The notes beneath the pieces are model-generated. The model saw only the letters and a program-made list of their open reading frames with translations, ran no database searches and was not told where the DNA came from. Both the position numbers and the translations under genes were made by a program. From NCBI GenBank assembly GCA_937915485.1, contig CALGII010000010.1:1-14686 (forward strand): DNA of 14,686 nucleotides, in the 5' to 3' direction. The DNA is from an uncultured Ignavibacteriota bacterium (GTDB taxonomy: Bacteria > Bacteroidota > Ignavibacteria > Tepidaquicellales > Tepidaquicellaceae). Positions 1-9,391 of the stretch are shown one piece after another. Numbering within the stretch: the first letter of the stretch is position 1; the number at the start of each line of letters is the position of its first letter.

Positions 1-784
1 TCTCCACGAACGCCTTCATCCCTTCCTTCTTATCCTCCGTCGAAAAAAGAAAATAAAAATTCTTCCTCTCGAACTCTATCCCCGACTCAATCGTCGTATC
101 GAACGCCTTCAGAACGCTCTCCTTCGCCAACTGCACGGCCAGAGTAGGCTTCCCGCAAATCGCCTTCGCCAGCGACATCGCGTCATCGAGATACTTATCG
201 TCGGGAGAAACCTTCGTCAGCAGACCCGCCTCGAACATCTCATAAGCCGACACCATCCTGCCCGTAAGAATAATCTCCATCGCGCGCGCCTTGCCCACGG
301 CTCTCGTAAGCCTCTGCGTACCGCCCGCGCCGGGAATCACGCCCAGATTCACTTCAGGCTGGCCGAACTTCGCCGACTCCGACGCGGCAATCATATCGCA
401 CAGCATCGCCAATTCGCATCCGCCGCCAAGCGCATACCCGCTCACCGCGGCGATAACCGGCTTCTTCACCTTCCGAATCACATCCCACGAAGCGAACATT
501 TCCCGCTCGTAAATCTCCGCGGAATTCGCGTCAGCCATCTCCTTAATATCCGCGCCCGCCGCGAACGCCTTATCGCTGCCCGTAATCACAGAGCATCCCG
601 CCTTATCATCCTTATCAGCCGCGGTAAGAACCGAAGCAATTTCGCCCATCAACTCGATATTAAGCGCGTTCATCGCGTCCGGGCGGTTAATCCGAATCAG
701 AACAGTATTCAGGCACCCCGCGTTCTCGGTCTCGGAAACGAGAATGTTCTTGTAACTGCCGTTAATATAAGTTCTCTCTCCCAT
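1..784 (-). CDS. Enoyl-CoA hydratase/isomerase (crotonase family), 3' end cut by window edge
   Basis: Hydrates trans-2-enoyl-CoA to 3-hydroxyacyl-CoA in the cytoplasm, as in beta-oxidation or butyrate-type metabolism. Translating the complement from the ATG at 784-782 gives 261 uninterrupted residues. They include the oxyanion-hole segment AAGADIKEM, then GGGCELAM and FGQPEVNLGVIPGAGGTQRL; the Glu of GGGCE and the Glu of QPE are the two catalytic glutamates of the family. The visible end (EGMKAFVE) is where family members have only about ten residues left, so nearly the whole protein is here. The ATG was chosen because it gives a normal N-terminus ahead of the conserved RINRPDAMNAL segment. 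No Shine-Dalgarno precedes it; the upstream sequence is A/T-rich. The gene is GC-rich compared with the cas genes and diverges from the CRISPR locus. Family is clear; the exact acyl substrate cannot be told. Confidence 0.96.
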   Translation of the reverse strand, partial: MGERTYINGSYKNILVSETENAGCLNTVLIRINRPDAMNALNIELMGEIASVLTAADKDDKAGCSVITGSDKAFAAGADIKEMADANSAEIYEREMFASWDVIRKVKKPVIAAVSGYALGGGCELAMLCDMIAASESAKFGQPEVNLGVIPGAGGTQRLTRAVGKARAMEIILTGRMVSAYEMFEAGLLTKVSPDDKYLDDAMSLAKAICGKPTLAVQLAKESVLKAFDTTIESGIEFERKNFYFLFSTEDKKEGMKAFVE

Positions 785-890
785 AATTTTAATAAAATAT
801 TAAGTTGAAATTATCAAATATGTATAAGAATAACAATGAATTGCCCCTAAATGTTCAATATTTCACCCATTCCTCACTCCAACCTCCAAT

Positions 891-930
891 CTTCTTGCTC
901 TTATTGCTAACTGTTCATTGCTAATCGTTA
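891..930. repeat. Isolated copy of the GCTAACTGTT-type intergenic repeat
   Basis: The stretch reads CTTCTTGCTC followed by TTATTGCTAACTGTT and CATTGCTAATCGTTA. It matches, with a few differences, the module found four times right of the CRISPR locus (11286, 11444, 12125, 12754), including the CTTGCTC linker and the same orientation. It is seen directly; its function is unknown. Confidence 0.7.
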
Positions 931-970
931 CTTGAAAACCCCCGCGTAGCAGGCGGCACCTAATAGCATT

Positions 971-997
971 CTTGAAGTCACAAACTGTGACCTCAAG
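971..997. repeat. Inverted repeat (12-bp arms, one mismatch)
   Basis: CTTGAAGTCACA and TGTGACCTCAAG pair with a single A/C mismatch around the loop AAC. No T-run follows on either strand, so it is not a typical intrinsic terminator. It could be a protein-binding palindrome or a relic of a small element. Confidence 0.5.
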
Positions 998-1320
998 TCG
1001 TCGCTCACCGTAACCCTGAACGCATCCACCGTGGCGGAAACGCTCTTAAAAGTTTCCCCGTTAACGCACTGTTCAATCACAACATTTTAACGCAAACAAA
1101 TAATTACTATTTTCACATGCACATACTAATTATTACCGATTGTTAATAAAATCAAACTTGCATAAATCTTTCTTTATTCATAAATTCCCAAATATCGCCA
1201 TAAATAACAACACGACACAAAAATACACCTGACAAATTATCACTTGTTGATAATAATTGATTTTGACTATTTCGGAAATTATACCAAGTTGTATATGAAT
1301 TATTTCAAAATGAATACTTC

Positions 1321-1411
1321 TTAAAACGCAACAACCCCGTTATTACTAACGAGGCTGCTGAAAAGTTTTCACAACGGAATAATCCTTATTGTGGTTTGCT
1401 TTAAAATGTGA
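1321..1411 (-). ncRNA. tracrRNA of the type II-C system
   Basis: The trans-activating RNA pairs with the repeat part of crRNA and with Cas9. Positions 1388-1413 match the first 26 bases of the crRNA-strand repeat at 24 positions; one difference (1388) becomes a G-U pair in RNA and the other (1403) a single mismatch. Read on the minus strand, the anti-repeat is followed by AAGGATTATTCCGTT (1373-1387), the nexus-like hairpin typical of type II-C tracrRNAs. Then comes a 14-bp stem, 1329-1342 against 1347-1360, with loop GTAA and three G-U pairs. The run after this stem is only CGTTTT, so the exact 3' end is uncertain. The 5' end is set by the promoter at 1415-1445, which puts initiation within or at the start of the anti-repeat. 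It is transcribed divergently from cas9. Confidence 0.88.
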
Positions 1412-1414
1412 GTA

Positions 1415-1445
1415 AAAATATAAATAAATTATTCAAATAATCAAA
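1415..1445 (-). promoter_or_regulatory. Candidate FCB-type promoter of tracrRNA
   Basis: On the minus strand TTTG (1445-1442) is followed after 19 bases by TATATTTT (1422-1415), which differs from the Bacteroidota -7 consensus TAnnTTTG only in the last base. Initiation about 5-7 bases further on falls at 1408-1411, the start of the anti-repeat. The -33 element lies 12 bp from the cas9 start codon, so promoter and cas9 leader overlap. Confidence 0.55.
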
Positions 1446-1456
1446 TATATATTTTC

Positions 1457-4400
1457 ATGAAAAAGATTCTTGGGCTCGATATTGGAACCAACTCTATTGG
1501 ATGGGCATTAATTGATTCTGAAAATGGATTTCTTAATAAAATTGTTGATATTGGGTGTAGAATTATACCTGAACAGGATGAACATAGAGACTTTGAAAAA
1601 GGAAATGACATTAGTAAAAATGCGCAGCGAAGACAAAAACGGGGTTCGCGTAGGTTAAACCAAAGATATAAACAAAGAAGAAATAACATTATTAAATTAT
1701 GTAAAATATTAAATATCATTCCATCCGGTTTAGAACCTCTTTTTCTGAAAACAGAATATTCTGGCAATGCTGTTATTCTTCCCGTAAATGCTTTTAACAA
1801 GGGTGATTTTCAACACAAACCACAGGAATTGTATGAATTAAGAAATCGTGCCTTGACCGAAAAGATATCTTTGCAGGATTTGTTCAGAATTATCTACCAC
1901 TTTAATCAAAGAAGGGGTTTTAAGAGTAACAGAAAAACCAATAAGGAGGAAAATAGTCGCGATGATATTGTTGATGATAAAAATAACTTGACAGAAATAT
2001 CATTTGAAAAAGTGCGCATCATTTCGGTAATTCCAACCGGAGAAAAAAAGGGAAAACGCGGAAAAGAAGAATTACTGATATCTCTTAAGGATGGTAGAAT
2101 AGCCGTCTCTGATAAATTTCAGTTTAAGAACTTTGTTGATAAGGAAATAATTCTTGAAATAAAAAAAGAATTTATTAAATCAAAAAATGATTTTAAGTTT
2201 ACTTTTTCATTTCCTTCAAATTGGCAAAAAAGCCGTAAAGAACTAAATGATTTAATAATAAAAAATGGCGGTTATCCGGGAAAATATTTCTTTGGAGAAT
2301 TTTTAAAAGCACAACAAGAAAATAAACTTTTTAATTTTAAAGTGCGCGAAAACATTGTAAACAGAGAATTATATGAAAATGAATTTCAAGCCGTTTGGAA
2401 TAAACAGAAAGAATTATGGCGGTATGAAAATGTTGATATTGATTTTTTGCCTGGTTTTAGCGGGTGCGTTGAAAGAATTATACCTTGCAATAACAAAGAA
2501 CAAAAACAATTGTTCATGTCAAAAGGCCTTGGAGCGTTTCTAAAAAACTATATTATATACTTTCAGAGAGATTTAAAATCTCAGGTTAAATCTATCGGTG
2601 ATTGCCAGTTTGAAGAAAAATATTTGGAAATAACCGATTTGAAAACCGGAGAATTAAAATTAATACGAAATGGTCCAAAGTGTTCTCCTAAAAGTCATCC
2701 TGTTTTTCAAGAGTTCAGAATATGGCAGCAGATCCACAACTTGAAATGTTTTAACGAAAAAATAGAAGAAATACCCATTAGCGACGACGTTAAAATTAAA
2801 CTGTTCGAATATTTGAACGAAAGAGAGTCTGCAAAAAAAGAGGATGTTGATAAATTATTAAAAAAAATATTAGTAGGATTTGATTATTCAAACATTAGTG
2901 AACATTCAACGTGGGTTGGGAATAAGACACGACATTTTTTTAAGAAACTCTTCAAAAAATTTGATTACGATGGTGAAAATATATTTAATGACAGTGATAA
3001 ATATTTTCGCTTATGGCATTTGATTTACTCTGTTTCTGATGAGAAGGGAATTAAAACAGGACTTAAAAGAATTGACGTTAATATGCCCGAAGAATTGATT
3101 ACCGCTCTGACAAAATCGATTTTCAGCGAAGAACAATATGCATCTTTAAGCCTTAAAGCATTAAATAATATTCTCCCATTGATGCGATGCGGGAAATTGT
3201 TCAGACAAGAAAATGTTTCTAAGTTTGCCGAATCAAGAATTAAATCCTTTCTAAATGACGATAGCGATTCTGATTTTGACGCTAAAACACTTGAAACACT
3301 TAAGAAGAAGAAATTATACACCGAATTTTACGGTTTGTCTTATTACGAATCAGCCTCATTGATTTATGGCAAACATTCAGCGAAGCAACTTGATTTATAT
3401 TCTTCTCCGGACGAAATGATTTCTATTAAGCAAAATTCTCTAAGAAATCCTGTGGTTGAACAGATTGTAAATGAAACACTTATGCTCGTTAAGGATATTT
3501 GGAAAACTTACCCCGATTTAAAAGACGGGGAAATCAAAATTGAACTAGCCAGAGAATTAAAATCGAATAAAGAAGAAAGAAAAGAAATGTCAAGACTGCA
3601 ATACGAGAATTATCAAACAAACGAAAAGATAATTGAAGAAATAAAAAGGCATTTCGGTGATTCACATAATCCGTCTTTGTCAGATATCGAAAAGGTGAAG
3701 TTATGGAATGAGGCTCGAAAACAATCTGTATATACTGGAAAAACACTCGATATTAGCGAAGTCCTGTCCGCATCCACTGAAATTGATCACATTATTCCTC
3801 GTTCACGATTTTATAATGATGGCCTTGTGAACAAAGTTGTTTGTGAAAGCTCCATAAATGCGGATAAGGGAAATATGACTGCTTATGAGTATATGAATAC
3901 GGGTACAAAATTGAAAAAACTCAATTATAATGAGTTTCTTTCGTTGATAAAATATCTTCCGCGAGGTAAAAAAAATCTTCTCACTCTTAAAGAAATTCCC
4001 GATGACTTCATACAAAGACAATTAAAGGAAACCCAATATATTACTAAAAAAGTTAAAGAAGAACTGGGTAAAATTGTGGGAAACTTGAACGTCGGTACAA
4101 CTACAGGTCGAATAACCGATTATTTAAAAGATCAATGGGGATTATCTGAACTTATGCGCAACTTAATCGCTCCCCGTTTCGAAAAGCTTCAAGAACAATT
4201 CGGGATAAATTTAATAAAGAAAGTAGATGTACTTAACCGTGAGAATAAGCCATCCGGAAAGAAACGAACTATTATAAAGGGTTTTTCAAAAAGATATGAC
4301 CACAGACATCATGCGCTAGACGCACTTATCGTTTCCTGTACAAGGCAAGGCATTATTCAGCAGTTAAATCTTCTAAATCAAATAAACAACAACAGAATCA

Positions 4401-5473
4401 AGCCTAAGGAAGATATGTTTAATGGCAGTCCTCGCAAATTTATCCCGCCCACAGGGAAAGAGGATAAAGGTGCGTCAATATTTTATTCGCTTGCCGAAGA
4501 TGCGGCAAATTCTATTATTGTTTCGTATAAAAATAAAAAACGGTTATTGGCAAAAGGTAATAATTGGTATCAGATTTTTGATTCGGCTTCTAACAAAATT
4601 ATAAAAGTAAAACAAACCGAAAGTTCAACAATTAAAAAAAACTGGTCTATTAAAGGTCAACTACACAAAGAAACAAATTATGGATTGATAAAATACAACG
4701 GGGCGTTGCGTCATTCGTCTCGCTGCTCGCTTTCTTCGCTAACTTCAAACAAAATTTCCAATATTGCCGATTATACTTTAAAGAACCAAGTTTTAACTCA
4801 TATTAATAAAAGTGAATATTCCGGTGATCTAAAAAAAGCATTTAGTCCGGAAGGCCTAATGGAATTTAATAGTAAAAGAATAATCCCGGTCTATTCAGTT
4901 AGGGTTATTGAAGATGGTTTAATCGACAAAGTAAAAGGAAAAACGCCCTTGTATGATTTCGACCGTAAACTATTCGTCGAAAAAGGCGGGAATTATTGCG
5001 TGGCTTTCTATGAACACCCCGAAACTAAATTAAGAAAATTTGATGTGGTCTCTTTTTTTGATGCCGTGCATCTTAAAGTAAATGGAGAGAATCCCTATCA
5101 AACCGAAATGGGTCATGGGTATATAAATGAAGGCTATAGATTAATATTTACTCTTTCTCATAATGATTTGGTTTATATACCACAAAATGCTGTGTTAGAC
5201 AGTATTGATTGGAAAAGCAAAAAATTGTTTCCACAAATATACCGTATTGTTAAATTTTCAGATAATCGGTTATATTTTCAACCTCATTATTTTGCTAAAG
5301 AAATCACGATTCATCATGGTGTGGCTAAAACTGCTTCCGATTATAAAGGCGAATTTTCTAAAGGAACTAATGGAACTGAAAAAGTTTTTAATTCTGATGT
5401 TTCAATCAAGGATATTTGTATCAAATTAGATATTGATAGGCTCGGAAATATTAAACCATTCTATCAGCTATGA
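1457..5473 (+). CDS. cas9: Cas9 endonuclease, type II-C
   Basis: RNA-guided DNA endonuclease, the effector of the system. The 1338-residue protein shows the family order. RuvC-I is ILGLDIGTNSIGWAL with catalytic D8; an arginine-rich bridge helix follows at about 54-80 (AQRRQKRGSRRLNQRYKQRR), then a long recognition lobe. RuvC-II is IELAREL with E696. The HNH domain has EIDHIIP with D777 and H778, and N801 in SSINADKGN. RuvC-III is HRHHALDALIVSC with H952 and D955. A C-terminal PAM-interacting region follows from about 990. All nuclease residues are present, so the protein should be active. The size is usual for large type II-C Cas9s of Bacteroidota and relatives. The ATG at 1457 puts D8 in its normal place; no Shine-Dalgarno is visible. 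Its stop overlaps the cas1 start (ATGA). The gene is markedly A/T-rich compared with the flanking non-CRISPR genes. The PAM cannot be told from sequence. Confidence 0.98.
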   Translation: MKKILGLDIGTNSIGWALIDSENGFLNKIVDIGCRIIPEQDEHRDFEKGNDISKNAQRRQKRGSRRLNQRYKQRRNNIIKLCKILNIIPSGLEPLFLKTEYSGNAVILPVNAFNKGDFQHKPQELYELRNRALTEKISLQDLFRIIYHFNQRRGFKSNRKTNKEENSRDDIVDDKNNLTEISFEKVRIISVIPTGEKKGKRGKEELLISLKDGRIAVSDKFQFKNFVDKEIILEIKKEFIKSKNDFKFTFSFPSNWQKSRKELNDLIIKNGGYPGKYFFGEFLKAQQENKLFNFKVRENIVNRELYENEFQAVWNKQKELWRYENVDIDFLPGFSGCVERIIPCNNKEQKQLFMSKGLGAFLKNYIIYFQRDLKSQVKSIGDCQFEEKYLEITDLKTGELKLIRNGPKCSPKSHPVFQEFRIWQQIHNLKCFNEKIEEIPISDDVKIKLFEYLNERESAKKEDVDKLLKKILVGFDYSNISEHSTWVGNKTRHFFKKLFKKFDYDGENIFNDSDKYFRLWHLIYSVSDEKGIKTGLKRIDVNMPEELITALTKSIFSEEQYASLSLKALNNILPLMRCGKLFRQENVSKFAESRIKSFLNDDSDSDFDAKTLETLKKKKLYTEFYGLSYYESASLIYGKHSAKQLDLYSSPDEMISIKQNSLRNPVVEQIVNETLMLVKDIWKTYPDLKDGEIKIELARELKSNKEERKEMSRLQYENYQTNEKIIEEIKRHFGDSHNPSLSDIEKVKLWNEARKQSVYTGKTLDISEVLSASTEIDHIIPRSRFYNDGLVNKVVCESSINADKGNMTAYEYMNTGTKLKKLNYNEFLSLIKYLPRGKKNLLTLKEIPDDFIQRQLKETQYITKKVKEELGKIVGNLNVGTTTGRITDYLKDQWGLSELMRNLIAPRFEKLQEQFGINLIKKVDVLNRENKPSGKKRTIIKGFSKRYDHRHHALDALIVSCTRQGIIQQLNLLNQINNNRIKPKEDMFNGSPRKFIPPTGKEDKGASIFYSLAEDAANSIIVSYKNKKRLLAKGNNWYQIFDSASNKIIKVKQTESSTIKKNWSIKGQLHKETNYGLIKYNGALRHSSRCSLSSLTSNKISNIADYTLKNQVLTHINKSEYSGDLKKAFSPEGLMEFNSKRIIPVYSVRVIEDGLIDKVKGKTPLYDFDRKLFVEKGGNYCVAFYEHPETKLRKFDVVSFFDAVHLKVNGENPYQTEMGHGYINEGYRLIFTLSHNDLVYIPQNAVLDSIDWKSKKLFPQIYRIVKFSDNRLYFQPHYFAKEITIHHGVAKTASDYKGEFSKGTNGTEKVFNSDVSIKDICIKLDIDRLGNIKPFYQL

Positions 5474-6375
5474 TAAAAAAAACTCTGTATTTCGGTAATC
5501 CGTGCTATCTGTACACTAAGGACGAACAAATATTTATAAAGAAAAATGATGAATCAGGTACTGAGGAGGTCGTATCAATTCCGATTGAAGATACAGGCGT
5601 TATTATTGTTGACCATTACGGCGTAACCTTGTCACAGGCGCTTCTCGCTAAACTAAACGAAAATAACATCGCTGTAATTATCTGTAACGAAAAACACATG
5701 CCTGTTTCTATGCTTCTTAACCTCGATGGAAACTGCGTCCAATCCGAACGATTCAAGGCTCAGATTAATGCGAAAAGACCTCTCTTAAAAAACCTATGGC
5801 AGCAAACCGTTTCTTATAAGATCTATAATCAGGCTATGCTCCTTAATAAAAACAAGATCGAATTCCGTAATATGATTGCTTGGTCTAATGATGTGAAATC
5901 TGGAGACAGCACGAATATCGAAGCGCGCGCTTCCGCTTATTACTGGAAGAACTTGTTCCCTAAGCATCTTGTCTTCTTTCGTGACAGATTTGGTCCTCCG
6001 CCTAACAATTTATTAAACTACGGCTACGCTGTTCTTCGCGCTATTATTGCGCGAGGACTCGTCGGTTCCGGCTTGCTGCCGACACTCGGTATTCATCATA
6101 AGAATAAATATAATGCTTACTGCCTTGCGGATGATATTATGGAGCCTTATCGCCCCTTTGTTGACGAGATTGTTTTATCAATTGTAAATAGATTTTCGGA
6201 TTATTCCGAATTGACTGTCGAACTTAAAAAAATTCTTCTTAATATTCCCGCTCTTGACATTCATTTCGGAGAGGAAAAAAGCCCCCTTATGATCGGGCTT
6301 CAAAGAACAACTTCCTCGCTTGCTAAATGCTATAAGGGAGAAACAAAAACAATTGTTTACCCCGAATTATGTTAA
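5470..6375 (+). CDS. cas1: Cas1 spacer-integration nuclease, type II
   Basis: Metal-dependent integrase that, with Cas2, inserts new spacers into the array. The 301-residue protein has the type II Cas1 signature: E151 in NIEARASAYYW, H210 in LGIHHKNKYNAY and E225 in LADDIMEPYRPFVD, which match the catalytic Glu/His/acidic triad of the family. Length is normal. The start overlaps the cas9 stop by four bases (ATGA) and the end overlaps cas2 by seven, so translation is probably coupled along one transcript. With no csn2 or cas4 nearby, the gene set is that of subtype II-C. Confidence 0.97.
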   Translation: MIKKTLYFGNPCYLYTKDEQIFIKKNDESGTEEVVSIPIEDTGVIIVDHYGVTLSQALLAKLNENNIAVIICNEKHMPVSMLLNLDGNCVQSERFKAQINAKRPLLKNLWQQTVSYKIYNQAMLLNKNKIEFRNMIAWSNDVKSGDSTNIEARASAYYWKNLFPKHLVFFRDRFGPPPNNLLNYGYAVLRAIIARGLVGSGLLPTLGIHHKNKYNAYCLADDIMEPYRPFVDEIVLSIVNRFSDYSELTVELKKILLNIPALDIHFGEEKSPLMIGLQRTTSSLAKCYKGETKTIVYPELC

Positions 6376-6704
6376 ACCGCTTAAACGAGTATAGAATAGT
6401 GTGGGTTATGGTTTTTTTCGATTTGCCTACGGATACCGAAAGGGATAGGAAAAATTATACCCGCTTCAGAAAATCCCTTCTTAAAGACGGTTTCGAAATG
6501 TTTCAATTCTCAATATACACGAGGCACTGTTCAAGTTACGAAAATGCAGTCGTCCATGTCAAAAGAGTTAAAAGTGTTTTACCTCCGAAAGGCGATGTCG
6601 GCTTGATGTTCATCACGGATAAGCAATTCGGTATGATTGAGATTTTTCACGGAAAGGTTCAGGCAGAAGTTAAGCCGCCTCCTCAACAACTCGAACTTTT
6701 CTAA
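6369..6704 (+). CDS. cas2: Cas2, adaptation complex subunit, type II-C
   Basis: A small dimeric ferredoxin-fold protein that bridges Cas1 dimers during spacer acquisition. The 111 residues contain the beta-1 motif VWVMVFFDLPTDT with conserved D18, the RKNYTRFRKSLLKDGFEMFQFSIY helix-strand region (given here in pieces: RKNYTRFRKSLL, then KDGFEMFQFSIY) and the C-terminal QQLELF tail common in type II-C Cas2. It starts inside the cas1 stop region (ATG at 6369, cas1 stop 6373-6375) and is the last gene of the cas operon, followed five bases later by a terminator hairpin. Confidence 0.96.
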   Translation: MLNRLNEYRIVWVMVFFDLPTDTERDRKNYTRFRKSLLKDGFEMFQFSIYTRHCSSYENAVVHVKRVKSVLPPKGDVGLMFITDKQFGMIEIFHGKVQAEVKPPPQQLELF

Positions 6705-6708
6705 ATAA

Positions 6709-6738
6709 AAAATGGGTTATAACGGTATAACCCATTTT
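6709..6738. terminator. Intrinsic terminator after cas2, possibly bidirectional
   Basis: AAAATGGGTTATA (6709-6721) pairs perfectly over 13 bp with TATAACCCATTTT (6726-6738) around the loop ACGG. The A-run on one side and T-run on the other allow it to work in both directions. It would end the cas9-cas1-cas2 transcript and also stop minus-strand transcripts leaving the array toward cas2. Confidence 0.85.
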
Positions 6739-6808
6739 CATTAAGACGATTTTTTCTTCTCTTAAAATCCCCTAACTGCCATATTTTCATTGCTTTTGAC
6801 GAGTTTGT
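6739..6808. other. Array-proximal spacer region between cas2 terminator and first repeat (putative leader)
   Basis: Seventy A/T-rich bases with no gene. Because the degenerate repeats are at the other end of the array, this side is the likely integration end. It contains GACGATTTTTT (6746-6756), identical to an 11-base part of the crRNA-strand repeat, and TTTTGACGAGTTTG just before the first repeat, a rearranged echo of GAGTTTGACGA in the repeat. These may be chance or traces of repeat-derived sequence. Confidence 0.45.
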
Positions 6809-9391
6809 ACTCTACAAAAAATCGTCAAACTCACATTTGAAAGCAAACCACAACAATTGCAAGTTACTTGATAAAAGCGCGTGAACTCTACAAAAAATCG
6901 TCAAACTCACATTTGAAAGCAAACCACAACCAGTGAATCAATACGGGTAATTTTCCGTAAACTCTACAAAAAATCGTCAAACTCACATTTGAAAGCAAAC
7001 CACAACCATTTCAGGCGTAACAGTAAAGAAATTAGTACTCTACAAAAAATCGTCAAACTCACATTTGAAAGCAAACCACAACTTAAGAGAAATCAGTAAG
7101 GAATTAGCGGATACTCTACAAAAAATCGTCAAACTCACATTTGAAAGCAAACCACAACGTTCTTCGTATGCGGAAATGATTTTTGTTTACTCTACAAAAA
7201 ATCGTCAAACTCACATTTGAAAGCAAACCACAACAGCGTTGCCGGTATATCAAGATTCCATAACACTCTACAAAAAATCGTCAAACTCACATTTGAAAGC
7301 AAACCACAACTTGCTGTCGTGGTTTTGGCTATCGTGATTTACTCTACAAAAAATCGTCAAACTCACATTTGAAAGCAAACCACAACCGAATACCAATCTT
7401 GTATTTGTATCGGCATACTCTACAAAAAATCGTCAAACTCACATTTGAAAGCAAACCACAACCTTCTCTTTCGCCGTATACGTTCTTTTCGTACTCTACA
7501 AAAAATCGTCAAACTCACATTTGAAAGCAAACCACAACCGTAGTAGCAGACGTCCCAGAGCTGGCAACACTCTACAAAAAATCGTCAAACTCACATTTGA
7601 AAGCAAACCACAACCGAAAGAAGTTCATCCCATATTTTTATATACTCTACAAAAAATCGTCAAACTCACATTTGAAAGCAAACCACAACCAACAACAATA
7701 AGGATTTCATCTGCACAGAACTCTACAAAAAATCGTCAAACTCACATTTGAAAGCAAACCACAACGTTCATCATTGCGCAGATGACACCGAGCATACTCT
7801 ACAAAAAATCGTCAAACTCACATTTGAAAGCAAACCACAACTTCCTTGCCGCCGCCGCGTTTAATTCGTTTACTCTACAAAAAATCGTCAAACTCACATT
7901 TGAAAGCAAACCACAACTCGTCTGGCATACCCCGCCTATGTGAAGGTACTCTACAAAAAATCGTCAAACTCACATTTGAAAGCAAACCACAACGAGTGCC
8001 GTTCGGCTCTCACAAGAAAGGCGACTCTACAAAAAATCGTCAAACTCACATTTGAAAGCAAACCACAACCAGTGGGGTATTTGTTTGTTATCGAGTGCTA
8101 CTCTACAAAAAATCGTCAAACTCACATTTGAAAGCAAACCACAACCGCAATTCAAAACAGATATCACGAAGATTCACTCTACAAAAAATCGTCAAACTCA
8201 CATTTGAAAGCAAACCACAACCGAAACCGATTAAGTGAACGTAATCGACTAACTCTACAAAAAATCGTCAAACTCACATTTGAAAGCAAACCACAACCGC
8301 TCTTATGTTATTCCGAGTAATCCGCAAACTCTACAAAAAATCGTCAAACTCACATTTGAAAGCAAACCACAACAATTCCATGGATTGCCGTTGCCTCTTC
8401 CGGACTCTACAAAAAATCGTCAAACTCACATTTGAAAGCAAACCACAACCTCCGCATTGTAGCCAGTATGTAAGCGAACACTCTACAAAAAATCGTCAAA
8501 CTCACATTTGAAAGCAAACCACAACCCTTCAAGAATGATTGTCCTGCCCGCGTTTACTCTACAAAAAATCGTCAAACTCACATTTGAAAGCAAACCACAA
8601 CTGAATCCTTGCCACGCGCCGGTGTTCGGGTACTCTACAAAAAATCGTCAAACTCACATTTGAAAGCAAACCACAACTCTTCCATAGCGATTAAGGTTTT
8701 TATAAAGACTCTACAAAAAATCGTCAAACTCACATTTGAAAGCAAACCACAACCGATATAAAAGACTTCCTATCATTCAACGAACTCTACAAAAAATCGT
8801 CAAACTCACATTTGAAAGCAAACCACAACAGCAGTCGTGCCTTTCAGTGTGGTCCCTGTACTCTACAAAAAATCGTCAAACTCACATTTGAAAGCAAACC
8901 ACAACTTGCTCTTCGCTCTTAATTGCGCGCTCTTTACTCTACAAAAAATCGTCAAACTCACATTTGAAAGCAAACCACAACGATATATACTTTCGGGAGT
9001 GAGGCGTTATTACTCTACAAAAAATCGTCAAACTCACATTTGAAAGCAAACCACAACACTTCGAGTTCACGGCACTCGCGAAAGAAGACTCTACAAAAAA
9101 TCGTCAAACTCACATTTGAAAGCAAACCACAACTATGTAGAGTTTATCGCCGTAGAAATAATAACTCTACAAAAAATCGTCAAACTCACATTTGAAAGCA
9201 AACCACAACCGTGCGCTGAAACTATACCCTAACGGCTGCACTCTACAAAAAATCGTCAAACTCACATTTGAAAGCAAACCACAACTATGTTTTTAAATGG
9301 GGGCGGTTGTTTAGCACTCTACAAAAAATCGTCAAACTCACATTTGAAAGCAAACCACAACGTATCTCGCGAACTTGCTACATCAATTTGT

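Larger units (their letters stand above)
785..1320. other. Non-coding region between hydratase and tracrRNA genes
   Basis: No convincing coding frame is present. The first part holds one copy of a short intergenic repeat (891-930) and an inverted repeat (971-997). From about 1080 to 1320 it is strongly A/T-rich with no recognisable gene, RNA or clear promoter. It would include any leader of the divergent hydratase gene. No strong FCB-type promoter for cas9 was found here or up to 1456. Confidence 0.6.

Noticed and set aside
291..512. Plus-strand frame of 73 residues
   Set aside because: It lies wholly within the enoyl-CoA hydratase gene on the opposite strand, whose family motifs are unambiguous.
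971..997. Possible intrinsic terminator
   Set aside because: The stem is good but no T-run follows on either strand and no gene ends beside it; kept only as an inverted repeat.
6704..6808. Possible csn2 or cas4 remnant between cas2 and the array
   Set aside because: Only about 100 bases, taken up by the terminator and an A/T-rich stretch with no coding similarity.
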